From the NCBI GenBank assembly GCA_947178255.1, contig CAMWXP010000008.1:1-45843 (forward strand): a stretch of 45,843 nucleotides of DNA, written 5' to 3'. The notes under the pieces were generated by a model. That model ran no database searches. It was not told the DNA's origin and worked only from the letters and a program-made list of their open reading frames with translations. Below are positions 25,751-33,527 of this stretch, piece by piece. A program made the translations under genes and the position numbers. The first letter of the stretch is position 1, and each line of letters starts with the position of its first letter. Source of the DNA: an uncultured Clostridia bacterium (GTDB lineage Bacteria; Bacillota; Clostridia; Christensenellales; Pumilibacteraceae).

Positions 25751-26899
25751 TTAGTCCAGTTCTCCGAGATCCTCGTCGAATACGTCGTAATTATCGCTGC
25801 CCATTTGCTCAGCGCGTTCCTTAGCCTGTTTGACCTCTTTTTCCATTTTCGAATACGGCTTGATATCGATCTTCCAGCCGGTAAGCTTAGCGGCAAGCCG
25901 AGCGTTTACACCCTCTCTGCCGATAGCAAGACTGAGCTGATCGTCCATAACGACTACGCACGCAACACGCTCGTCCTCTTTGGCCTCGACCATGACGACC
26001 TTTGCGGGCAAAAGCGCACGCGCTATATATTCCAGCGGATCCTCGTGCCAAGGGATAATGTCTATCTTTTCCCCGCCCACTTCGGATATTATGCTGTTTA
26101 CACGCGAGCCGCGGTTACCGACACATGCACCGACAGCGTCAACACCCGAATCGGTTGCGTATACGGCCATCTTTGTGCGCAAGCCCGCTTCGCGGACAAT
26201 ACCCTTGATTACGACCACGCCGCTCGATATTTCAGGAACTTCAAGCTCGAACAGCTTGCGTACGAACCCGGGCGCCGTGCGCGTAACAAGCACTTGCGGT
26301 CCGCGTGTGCCGTTCTTTATGCCGCGTACAAAAACCTTGATTTTGTCGCCGACCTTGAACTTATCGCCGGGCAATTGATCTTTGGGATACAAAACGGCTT
26401 CCATTTTTTGTATTTCCACACAAACGTTTTTGCCGTCGACGCGGTGAACAACGCAAGTAACAAGCTGTTCCTCTTTTTCCGCAAGCTCGGTATACGCCTT
26501 TTCGCTTTCCACCGAACGCAGCTTTTGCGTTACGATTTGCTTGGCCATTTGCGCCACTATGCGTCCGAATTCGTTGGCGTCCACGGGCCCGAGGATTTCG
26601 TCGCCAACCTTGTACTTTTTGTCGATGAGTCGCGCGTCTTCGAGACTGATTTCCGTCTCGCGCTCCTCCACGACCTCTACTACCTTTTGGCAAGTGAAAA
26701 TGCCGAAGGTTTTAAGCTCGGGCGTCATAACTATCTTTATGGCTTTGGGTACGCCGTACTGCTTTTTGTACGCGCTGGTAAGAGCGTCTTGAAGCGCGTC
26801 TATAAACACTTCCTTTTTGATGCCGCGCTCTAATTCCAAATCGGTAAGAGCGTCGTAAAAGTCCGCTTGAAGCGTAAGTGTCGTATTCTTTTTTGCCAT
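25751..26899 (-). CDS. nusA: Transcription termination/antitermination factor NusA
   Basis: A 382-residue protein: N-terminal RNA-polymerase-binding domain (to about 125), S1 domain (about 135-200, VTCVVHRVDGKNVCVEI and GDKIKVFVRGI) and two KH domains (VGACVGNRGSRVNSIISEVGGEKIDII-type region and MDDQLSLAIGREGVNARLAAKLTGWKIDI-type region). It ends with an acidic tail and lacks the C-terminal repeats of the E. coli protein, as usual in Firmicutes. The ATG follows GGAG by about nine bases. Confidence 0.97.
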   Translation of the reverse strand: MAKKNTTLTLQADFYDALTDLELERGIKKEVFIDALQDALTSAYKKQYGVPKAIKIVMTPELKTFGIFTCQKVVEVVEERETEISLEDARLIDKKYKVGDEILGPVDANEFGRIVAQMAKQIVTQKLRSVESEKAYTELAEKEEQLVTCVVHRVDGKNVCVEIQKMEAVLYPKDQLPGDKFKVGDKIKVFVRGIKNGTRGPQVLVTRTAPGFVRKLFELEVPEISSGVVVIKGIVREAGLRTKMAVYATDSGVDAVGACVGNRGSRVNSIISEVGGEKIDIIPWHEDPLEYIARALLPAKVVMVEAKEDERVACVVVMDDQLSLAIGREGVNARLAAKLTGWKIDIKPYSKMEKEVKQAKERAEQMGSDNYDVFDEDLGELD

Positions 26900-26930
26900 T
26901 TTTCTTCTCCCGAAAATTTTTATATATTAG

Positions 26931-27395
26931 TTAAAACTCAATGTAAGGCCTTACTAATGCCACCAGCGAGTTTTCTATAACCAGTTGATTGCCGTCCACT
27001 TCTATTGTAATCGCTTCGTCCGAACGGCTGACGAGCGTTCCCTCGTACTGCTTTACCTTTGTGCCCTTGATGGGTGCAAACAGCTTGACTTCCACCTTTT
27101 CGCCGTAATTGCGCTCAAAGTCGCGTTGGGTCTTGAACGGCCTGTCCAGCCCCGGTGACGATACGTCCAGGTGGTACGGCCTGCCGTTTGTCGGATCGAG
27201 CGCGTCAAGCGGTCCGTCGAGCGCGTTGGATACCGTTTCGCAATCGTCAAGGCTTACGCCGTGTTCGCTTGCTATAAATACCGTAAGGTGCATATCGCCG
27301 TACTGCGACTTGTACTCCACGTCCACAAGCTCATAGCCCAATTTTTCGAGCACGTCTTGTACTACGGGTATTGCCTTTTCTATAACGCTGTTTAT
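26931..27395 (-). CDS. rimP: Ribosome maturation factor RimP, apparent ATA start
   Basis: A 154-residue protein for 30S assembly. VLEKLGYELVDVEYKSQYG, DDCETVSNALDGPLDALD and YHLDVSSPGLDRPFKTQRDF are family landmarks. A perfect GGAGGT (27401-27406) sits five bases before ATA (27393-27395), giving an N-terminus that begins where RimP normally begins (NSVIEKAIPVV). No ATG, GTG or TTG lies at a sensible distance; the only alternative, TTG at 27444-27446, has no spaced ribosome site, lies in a hairpin and would add 17 residues that look non-homologous. CTG upstream is also possible. Confidence 0.9.
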   Translation of the reverse strand: MNSVIEKAIPVVQDVLEKLGYELVDVEYKSQYGDMHLTVFIASEHGVSLDDCETVSNALDGPLDALDPTNGRPYHLDVSSPGLDRPFKTQRDFERNYGEKVEVKLFAPIKGTKVKQYEGTLVSRSDEAITIEVDGNQLVIENSLVALVRPYIEF

Positions 27396-27427
27396 GGTAA
27401 ACCTCCGAAAGTACCTACACAGTAATT

Positions 27428-27451
27428 GAGAGCTGGCAAAAACCAACTCTC
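27428..27451 (-). promoter_or_regulatory. Hairpin in the rimP-nusA-infB leader
   Basis: On the minus strand GAGAGTTGG (27443-27451) pairs fully, with one G-U, with CCAGCTCTC (27428-27436) around a six-base loop, about 20 bases after the predicted +1 and 21 bases before the rimP ribosome site. A weaker outer pairing of GTAC (27466-27469 and 27411-27414) would bring the ribosome site next to the stem. A control function is inference. Confidence 0.5.
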
Positions 27452-27476
27452 ATGCTAAACTTATAGTACCTTTAAT

Positions 27477-27505
27477 AATATAACACTTATGCGCCCTTTT
27501 TGCAA
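27477..27505 (-). promoter_or_regulatory. Sigma-A promoter of the rimP-nusA-infB operon
   Basis: Minus-strand TTGCAA (27500-27505), 17-base spacer, TATATT (27477-27482) preceded by TGT. Predicted +1 near 27470 leaves about 75 bases of leader to rimP. Confidence 0.8.
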
Positions 27506-27537
27506 GCGTTTTAACTGTTTTTACCGAAAAATCTTTC

Positions 27538-27575
27538 CTACTTCTTTTTGGAAAGAAGTAGCAAGAAAATCTTGC
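27538..27575 (-). terminator. Two tandem hairpins after the PolC-like gene, possible terminator
   Basis: A perfect 10-bp hairpin (CTACTTCTTT 27538-27547 with AAAGAAGTAG 27552-27561, 4-base loop) stands beside GCAAG/CTTGC (27561-27565 and 27571-27575). On the minus strand the first is followed by GAAAGATTTTT, so the T run is a few bases late. It lies between the PolC-like stop and the rimP promoter. The surrounding 240 bases hold no gene. Confidence 0.5.
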
Positions 27576-27638
27576 TTTATAGTGTTGCCTTAAAATAAAT
27601 GTACTTTATATTAAAACGCTTGACATTTCAAAAAATCT

Positions 27639-29123
27639 TTATGATTTTGCGAGTAGCTTTTTCATTGCGATAAACGCTTTGGCGGTTGCCGCGGCGTCGG
27701 ACAGTGCGCGGTGCGCGTTGTCGTTGCTTAATCCCAGGCTCGCCAACACGTTGTCGAGCGACAGTCTTGCAATGCCCGGTATAGCGGCAGGCGCGATACC
27801 CATTGTATCGAACGTACGGCGATTACCAAACGCCCACCCGCTGCGGTTGCCGCCGCGCAATAAGAAGGGAAAATCAAAACCAATGTTGTGCCCAATCAGC
27901 GAGCAGCCGTAAGTAAACTTGTAAAAGTCGGGCAAAATATCCTCGAACAGCGGCTGACCTTTTACCATTTCGTTGGTTATGCCCGTCTTTTCCACCACCT
28001 CGGGCGGAATTTCTCTGCGCGGGTCTATGAGCGTGGAAAAGCTTTCTTTCAGTTTGCCGTCGCTTATCTTGACAGCGCCAAGCTCGGTCGGCCTGTCATA
28101 AATAACAGATAATCCCGTCGTTTCGAAGTCGAACACGACAAAGTCGCCTTTAAGCGACGGCGGTACGTCCATGCTGCCGTCGAACATACTCGATTGAACA
28201 AGCACCTCGTAATTTTGCGGAACGATAAGTCCGTAAGATTTCGGCTCGGCTTTTAGCGGCGGCGGGGTCAAACCCTCCGCCGTGCAAAGAGATATTTCCT
28301 TGACCGTCATTGAAGCTTCGTTGCGCATCCCGTCGTATTCTACATTGCCTAATACGCAAACAAGTTTATTTATCAATTCGTATGCAGTAGCAATGCTCTT
28401 GCCCATTCCGTTAGGAAAGAATTTGCACTGCAACGATAAATCGCCGTCATAAATCAAAAACCGATCGTACGCCCTGCCGCCCTTACTGGTAAACTCGGTT
28501 TGCATAGCCAAAATTCCGCACACGGCCACATTATATTCATTCGTTGTGATTGCCGATATGGCGCGGGCTTTGTCGGGCTTAAAGTCGCCTATATACGGCT
28601 GCACTGAAGTAATTATATATTCCTTTTTGGTGCCCTGCGCCAACGCTTGCGCCGAACCTCCCGACTCGTAATCCACTACTTCCACGTCAACCGTTACGTC
28701 CTCGACGTAGTTGTTTTGCAAAAACTCTTTAAGCCGAGGCAAATAATCGTTTTTTGCAAGCTCATGCATAGCACTGTGCATTTTTAGCTTTACTTTTACG
28801 TTCGGCTCGGTCTCTGCGGTTATTCCGTGCGACATAGACGAAACGTAATTGAACTTTTCGGTAAACCTAACCACAGCAATCCTAAGCGCCGCCGCCGTTA
28901 AAGCGTCGTCCTTAATTTTGAGTTTAACGGGCGTATGAAAACCGCAAGCTTCTTTAACAATATCGGTGAGCTCTCGCAAATTATCGTCTACAAATGCCCT
29001 ATCCGATTTTTTGCATACAACGGTAACCTCGGCGTTATTGCCGTTAAATGTTACACAAGGAAAGCGCAAAATGCCGTACTTGCCGTTTGATTTTTCGTTA
29101 ATACTTTTGTATATTTCGTTCAT
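27639..29123 (-). CDS. PolC-derived protein: N-terminal, OB and DEDDh exonuclease domains only
   Basis: A 494-residue protein at the locus where full PolC (about 1,400 residues) normally stands, between ispG and rimP. Residues 1-170 resemble the PolC N-terminal domain, 188-280 the OB domain (ITTNEYNVAVCGIL, RFLIYDGDLSLQCKFF), and 327-490 the proofreading exonuclease with FDFETTG (D332, E334), GHNIGFD (D417) and HRALSD (H471, D476): a complete DEDDh set. Missing are the PHP domain in which the exonuclease is normally embedded and the whole polymerase part. EVLVQSSMF (306-314) aligns with the PHP opening ELHLHTPMS of PolC, with both metal-binding histidines lost. Only 243 bases, with a promoter, separate it from rimP, so no polymerase remnant follows. 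Likely a free proofreading or repair exonuclease; partner unknown. Its ATG lies six bases after ispG. Confidence 0.88.
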   Translation of the reverse strand: MNEIYKSINEKSNGKYGILRFPCVTFNGNNAEVTVVCKKSDRAFVDDNLRELTDIVKEACGFHTPVKLKIKDDALTAAALRIAVVRFTEKFNYVSSMSHGITAETEPNVKVKLKMHSAMHELAKNDYLPRLKEFLQNNYVEDVTVDVEVVDYESGGSAQALAQGTKKEYIITSVQPYIGDFKPDKARAISAITTNEYNVAVCGILAMQTEFTSKGGRAYDRFLIYDGDLSLQCKFFPNGMGKSIATAYELINKLVCVLGNVEYDGMRNEASMTVKEISLCTAEGLTPPPLKAEPKSYGLIVPQNYEVLVQSSMFDGSMDVPPSLKGDFVVFDFETTGLSVIYDRPTELGAVKISDGKLKESFSTLIDPRREIPPEVVEKTGITNEMVKGQPLFEDILPDFYKFTYGCSLIGHNIGFDFPFLLRGGNRSGWAFGNRRTFDTMGIAPAAIPGIARLSLDNVLASLGLSNDNAHRALSDAAATAKAFIAMKKLLAKS

Positions 29124-29129
29124 AACGTT

Positions 29130-30170
29130 TTATCCATTTATTTTTTCGTTAATAAGTCCGAGCAGTGTGGAAACAATCTCGTCGGTATTGATAGTACTTA
29201 CCACCTTGCCTTTTACAAACAGCGCGGCTTTGCCGTTACCGCCGCCCGCCACACCGAAGTCGGCGTCAGCAGCTTCGCCCGGTCCGTTTACCACACAGCC
29301 CATAACGGCTACTTTGACAGGCTTATGTATATGTTCGGTTTCGGCTTTCAGCCTGTCAACTATCGCCTTTAAATCGTACTTACAGCGTGAGCAAGTGGGA
29401 CACGATATTATTTCGCAATAGTTTTTGTCGGCACCCACCTCTTGCAACACCGTTTTTGCGGCGAGCACCTCGTTTATCGAATCGCCCGACAACGACACGC
29501 GCACAGTGTCGCCTATACCGTCCAGCAGCAACGAGCCTATGCCGATTGCCGAGCGCACAACACCGCGCTCGCCCGTACCGCTTTCGGTAACGCCCAAGTG
29601 CAACGGATAGTCCACCTGCGCGGCAAGCTTGCGGTACGCTTCGACCATGGTTTTTACGTTAGACGATTTAACCGATATCACTATATCGTCAAATCCGTAC
29701 TTTTCCAAAATGCGCACATGCTTTAACGCGCTTTCGACCAGCGCGGCGCTTTTTTCCATGCCCAAAAGTTCTTTTTCGAGCGAACCGGTATTTACGCCTA
29801 TGCGAATAGGCACGCCGTGCATTTTACACGCGTCGACAACATGTTTAACCTTGTTTTCGTCACCTATATTACCGGGGTTGAACCTGATTTTATCAAACCC
29901 GATTTCACAGCACTTTACCGCTATTCGGTAATCGAACTGAATGTCCGCGACAAGCGGCATATCGAACTTACCGATAAGCGGCTTGCACGCCTCGACCTCC
30001 GCGTCGCTCGACACCGCAAGTCGCGCTATATCGCAGCCCGCGTTTTGAAGCCGCGTAAGCTGATCAGCCGTTGCACGCGTATCCAGCGTGTCGGTATTGG
30101 TCATCGACTGTACGGCTATGGGTGCGCCCCCGCCGATCACTATATTTTTTATTTTAACCGTTTTACTCAC
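29130..30170 (-). CDS. ispG: 4-hydroxy-3-methylbut-2-enyl-diphosphate synthase
   Basis: A 346-residue [4Fe-4S] enzyme of the MEP pathway. TIM barrel: GGGAPIAVQSMTNTDT, RFNPGNIGD, RIGVNTGSLEK, PLHLGVTESG. The cluster cysteines lie in ISCPTCSRCKYD and GCVVNGPGEA. Length is usual. GTG is the probable start (30168-30170), nine bases after the rseP stop with no clear ribosome site, so translation may be coupled. The cluster would be supplied by the nifS system at 39042-40148. Confidence 0.96.
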   Translation of the reverse strand: MSKTVKIKNIVIGGGAPIAVQSMTNTDTLDTRATADQLTRLQNAGCDIARLAVSSDAEVEACKPLIGKFDMPLVADIQFDYRIAVKCCEIGFDKIRFNPGNIGDENKVKHVVDACKMHGVPIRIGVNTGSLEKELLGMEKSAALVESALKHVRILEKYGFDDIVISVKSSNVKTMVEAYRKLAAQVDYPLHLGVTESGTGERGVVRSAIGIGSLLLDGIGDTVRVSLSGDSINEVLAAKTVLQEVGADKNYCEIISCPTCSRCKYDLKAIVDRLKAETEHIHKPVKVAVMGCVVNGPGEAADADFGVAGGGNGKAALFVKGKVVSTINTDEIVSTLLGLINEKING

Positions 30171-30179
30171 TGATATATT

Positions 30180-31412
30180 TTACAACGCGAAAGACAAAAT
30201 GTCAACAATCAAAACGAACAACAGCAGCGTAACAAGCCCGACGGCGTTAATTATGCCCTGAATCTTGCGCTTGATAGGTTTTTTCCTTATCCACTCTATT
30301 ATCGTGAACACAATTTGTGCCCCGTCCAATGCGGGAATCGGCAAAAGATTGAACATAGCAAGATTGCTGGCTAACAGCGGCAAAAGAATCAGTATATTGC
30401 GCCAATCGGCTCTCGTAACGTCCGCCATTAGTTTGACAGATCCGACAGGGCCTGTAACTTGCGTAATAGGAACCTGCCCTGTTATCAGTTGTCCGAATGA
30501 GCCGAGTATCGACCATGACAGCTTAAATGTATACGGCACACAATAGGTAAACGCATGTGCAGCATTGGCATTGATAAATTCGGTTTGAGACGTATAGCCG
30601 AAACCGACGTATTCGGTTACATTTCCGTCCTTATCGGCGGTAGCGATTTTTTTGCGCTGTACATCCACGGTCATTATCTTGCCGTTGCGGTCGATTTTGA
30701 ATTTGACCGTATCGCCCTCTTTAACGTTTTGCACCAGCTCATTGTAGTTGGTCATAACTGTAATGTCATGCCCGTCAACCGCCAAGATAATATCGCCTTT
30801 TTGCAGCGCGTTATACGGATTGCCTTGCGCGTCGGTATAAACTTCGGCTATTTGCGGCGCGGGACAACCCACCGCCCAAATGTATATAAGCGCGAAAATA
30901 ATGGCCGACACAAAGTTAAACACCACACCGCCAAGCAATACGATTATGCGCTTCCACGGCTTTTGCTGATAAAACGTTTTTGCTACGTTGCCGTTTTTAT
31001 CCAATCGAACAGGCGCCGAATCTTGCGCAACAGCGACCGCTTTATCTTCCTCTATTTTACTGCGCATAACGTAAGACAGCAAATCATCGTCATTCGCACT
31101 ATTATTGCTTTCTTGTTGCGTGTTTTCTTCTTGCTGTGCGGTTTTATTAATAACCTCGTCATTTTTCGGTTGTTCATCATCGTCTATGGTCTCATCGCCG
31201 TAAAACGCACAATATCCGCCGAGCGGCAACAAGCGCAGCGAAAACCGCTCGCCGTTTCGGCGCACGCGACTTATCAGCTTTGGACCAAACCCCACCGAAA
31301 ATTCCTCCACCGTAAAGCCGAGTATTTTTGCGGCGGTGTAATGCCCAAGCTCGTGAATGAGCACCATTACAAGCAAAACTATTATGGATAAAAGTATAAA
31401 CCCTAAATACAA
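30180..31412 (-). CDS. rseP: RIP metalloprotease RseP (RasP), with acidic insertion
   Basis: A 410-residue membrane zinc protease. HELGHY near residue 20 is the HExxH site, LLPLGGYCAFYGDE follows, a PDZ domain (about 185-260, NALQKGDIILAVDGHDI) sits in the middle and NLLPIPALDG carries the third zinc ligand. Three to four membrane segments. Between CAFYGDE and KPWKRIIVLLGG lies an insertion of roughly 75 residues rich in Asp, Glu, Asn and Gln (about 74-150), longer than the short loop usual here. In Bacillus RasP cleaves anti-sigma factors and signal peptide remnants. TTG start (31410-31412) behind AGAGGA, directly after dxr. Confidence 0.93.
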   Translation of the reverse strand: MYLGFILLSIIVLLVMVLIHELGHYTAAKILGFTVEEFSVGFGPKLISRVRRNGERFSLRLLPLGGYCAFYGDETIDDDEQPKNDEVINKTAQQEENTQQESNNSANDDDLLSYVMRSKIEEDKAVAVAQDSAPVRLDKNGNVAKTFYQQKPWKRIIVLLGGVVFNFVSAIIFALIYIWAVGCPAPQIAEVYTDAQGNPYNALQKGDIILAVDGHDITVMTNYNELVQNVKEGDTVKFKIDRNGKIMTVDVQRKKIATADKDGNVTEYVGFGYTSQTEFINANAAHAFTYCVPYTFKLSWSILGSFGQLITGQVPITQVTGPVGSVKLMADVTRADWRNILILLPLLASNLAMFNLLPIPALDGAQIVFTIIEWIRKKPIKRKIQGIINAVGLVTLLLFVLIVDILSFAL

Positions 31413-31413
31413 A

Positions 31414-32535
31414 TTATTGTCCTCTGTACTTCAAATATATTTTTTCGTACACCCGATTATGCGTTTCAAACACGTCGTCCGCCGTTTTCAATTCACAATG
31501 CGGCTCACTATTCAACGCGTCTTCTACAATATTAACGATGTCGGTAAACGATACTTTGCGCTGTAAAAACAATGCCACCGCAGCTTCGTTGGCGGCGTTT
31601 AGTACCGCAGCACTGTTCCCACCCGAAATAATAGCCTGCTTTGCAAGCCGTGGCGCGGGAAACTTGTTTTCGTCTGGCGGTAAAAACCGTAATTCAAGCG
31701 GCAACGACAGCGGCGTAAAATTCCTGTCGGCATGTTCGGGATAGCTAAGCGCATACTGGATAGGCAAACGCATATCGGGAAAGCCCGCCTGTGCCTTGAT
31801 AGATCCGTCGCGGAACTCCACCATGGAATGCACTATGCTTTCGGGATGGATAACGTAATCTATATTTGTAGTATTAAACAACCAGCGCGCTTCTATAATC
31901 TCTAAACCCTTATTCATCATTGTAGCGCTGTCTACCGATATCTTTTTGCCCATACTCCAATTGGGGTGCTTTACCGCTTGCTCGGGCGTAACGCCGCTAA
32001 GCTGCGACTGCGGCGTAAAGTAAAACGGCCCGCCGCTTGCTGTGAGTATTATGCGCTTGAAATCCTTTTCGCCCTGCAAGCACTGCCACACTGCGGAGTG
32101 CTCGGAGTCTACGGGATAAAGCTTGCCGCCACGCTTTAACTGTTCGGTAACTATGCTACCGCCTGCCACAAGCGATTCCTTGTTGGCAAGCGCGACCGTC
32201 TTGCCATTTTCCAGCGCGTACAGCACGGCTTTGAGCCCTATCATGCCTACGACCGCTATAACAACCGTATCGGCGTCGTCGATAACAGACGTGAGCGCGT
32301 CGTCACCCTGAAACACGTTAGCGTTTGCCAAAAGCGATTTAAGTTCAGCATACTTTTCACTGTCGTATATGCCGACATTTTTGCACGAAAATTCGCGCGA
32401 CAAGCTGACAAGCTCGGTCACGCGACTTCCGCAGGATAATCCCGTTATTCTATATTTATCGGGGTTGCTGCGGACAATATCGAGCGTTTGCCGCCCTATC
32501 GAACCCGTGCAACCGAGTACCGCTATATTTTTCAT
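31414..32535 (-). CDS. dxr: 1-deoxy-D-xylulose-5-phosphate reductoisomerase
   Basis: A 373-residue NADPH enzyme making MEP from DXP. The nucleotide fold starts with VLGCTGSIGRQTLDIV; LANKESLVAGG, PVDSEHSAVWQCL, TASGGPF and NWSMGKKISVDSATMMNKGLE (as separate conserved blocks) form the active site. The ATG at 32533-32535 overlaps the cdsA stop (ATGA); the longer reading frame upstream lies in cdsA and is not part of the family. Confidence 0.96.
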   Translation of the reverse strand: MKNIAVLGCTGSIGRQTLDIVRSNPDKYRITGLSCGSRVTELVSLSREFSCKNVGIYDSEKYAELKSLLANANVFQGDDALTSVIDDADTVVIAVVGMIGLKAVLYALENGKTVALANKESLVAGGSIVTEQLKRGGKLYPVDSEHSAVWQCLQGEKDFKRIILTASGGPFYFTPQSQLSGVTPEQAVKHPNWSMGKKISVDSATMMNKGLEIIEARWLFNTTNIDYVIHPESIVHSMVEFRDGSIKAQAGFPDMRLPIQYALSYPEHADRNFTPLSLPLELRFLPPDENKFPAPRLAKQAIISGGNSAAVLNAANEAAVALFLQRKVSFTDIVNIVEDALNSEPHCELKTADDVFETHNRVYEKIYLKYRGQ

Positions 32536-33458
32536 AAGAACAATATCGCGACGGCAAAGTACATATAAAAGAACACGCCGCAAAGCATAAATCCGTCTAC
32601 TCGGTCGAGTATGCCGCCATGTCCCGGGAGCAAATTGGAATAGTCCTTAATGCCGGAACGGCGCTTTACAAACGACGCAATCAAGTCGCCTATTTGGTCG
32701 AATACCGAGCCGAAAAGTCCGAGAATTACAAAGTTGATTATCGTGGTAGACCAATTTTCGGTAAGCATTGCAAGCCCGAAAATATTAACGTTATACTGTT
32801 TGGCAAGGAACGTGAGTAATGCGACAAGTCCTGCGCCCACAAGACCGCCGAACAAACCGCCTATAGCGCCGCTTATCGTCTTGTTGGGACTGATTGACGG
32901 GCACAGCTTTTTGCCCTTGATTGCACTGCCTATTTGGTACGCAAACACGTCTGTAAGCGCAGGCACCAAAAACATAAGCGCAATGCCAGCGTTACGGAAC
33001 GGCAACGACGATATAACGCTGATTCCCACTTCCGCACTCATAAAGTAATTTATACCAACTGCAAACATGAGTATCGAGTTGGGGTAAAGCATTACGAAAA
33101 TGGTAGATATGGCGTTGCCCTTTACGTACGTTTTGGAAAACGCAACGGTAAGGACAGTCGCCAAAATCATTACGGCAAGCGTGACGAAGTACCCCATCAT
33201 GCCCGACGCGTTAGTCCTGAAAAAGTATTGAGAAAACCAAAATCCCGCAAACCCTACAATAACCGCAATAAGATCGATTATAAATATGGGTTCGCTCGTA
33301 AAATTGGATACAGCCTTGCACATTTCGTACGTTGCGCAAACGGCAATCGCAAACATAAACACGTCAAAAAATATAGGATGTACGTACATTGACAACAAGA
33401 ATACCGCAATGTACACAATCGCTATAAACGTGCCGGTAATCACTCGGTCTTTTTTCAT
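32532..33458 (-). CDS. cdsA: Phosphatidate cytidylyltransferase
   Basis: A 308-residue polytopic enzyme making CDP-diacylglycerol for phospholipid synthesis. About eight membrane helices are seen, and the C-terminal signature SFVKRRSGIKDYSNLLPGHG followed by GILDRVDG contains the catalytic aspartates and lysine. The ribosome site GGAGGT is about ten bases before the ATG. The uppS-cdsA-dxr-rseP order is the B. subtilis order. Confidence 0.95.
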   Translation of the reverse strand: MKKDRVITGTFIAIVYIAVFLLSMYVHPIFFDVFMFAIAVCATYEMCKAVSNFTSEPIFIIDLIAVIVGFAGFWFSQYFFRTNASGMMGYFVTLAVMILATVLTVAFSKTYVKGNAISTIFVMLYPNSILMFAVGINYFMSAEVGISVISSLPFRNAGIALMFLVPALTDVFAYQIGSAIKGKKLCPSISPNKTISGAIGGLFGGLVGAGLVALLTFLAKQYNVNIFGLAMLTENWSTTIINFVILGLFGSVFDQIGDLIASFVKRRSGIKDYSNLLPGHGGILDRVDGFMLCGVFFYMYFAVAILFL

Positions 33459-33489
33459 AGTTATTACCGTACCTCCATAAATTAATTAT

Positions 33490-33515
33490 GAATTCGGAAT
33501 TCGGAATTCGGAATT
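33490..33515. repeat. Short tandem repeat (GAATTCG)x3.7 between uppS and cdsA
   Basis: Three full copies of the 7-mer GAATTCG plus GAATT run head to tail in the 69-base uppS-cdsA gap. Each unit contains an EcoRI-type palindrome GAATTC. No gene or terminator is seen in the gap besides the cdsA ribosome site. Confidence 0.95.
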
Positions 33516-33527
33516 AAAGATGAATTA

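Noticed and set aside
25742-26833. 363-codon plus-strand open frame opposite nusA
   Set aside because: Exact antisense of nusA with no family-like motifs, no ribosome site and aromatic/basic composition expected from a complement frame.
27396-27446. TTG-initiated longer RimP
   Set aside because: The added residues include those encoded by the leader hairpin and by the Shine-Dalgarno sequence itself (CGG AGG), with no ribosome site before TTG.
27446-27638. Possible polymerase-domain remnant of PolC or a tRNA/sRNA gene
   Set aside because: No frame in this stretch matches PolC motifs; hairpins lack a tRNA cloverleaf; the promoter for rimP explains part of it.
32536-32583. N-terminal extension of Dxr
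   Set aside because: The extra residues lie within cdsA coding sequence, and the family starts at MKNIAVLG with an ATGA overlap.
33490-33515. Origin-like iterons or CRISPR repeat
   Set aside because: Only a 7-base unit in direct tandem without spacers; no replication or cas genes nearby.
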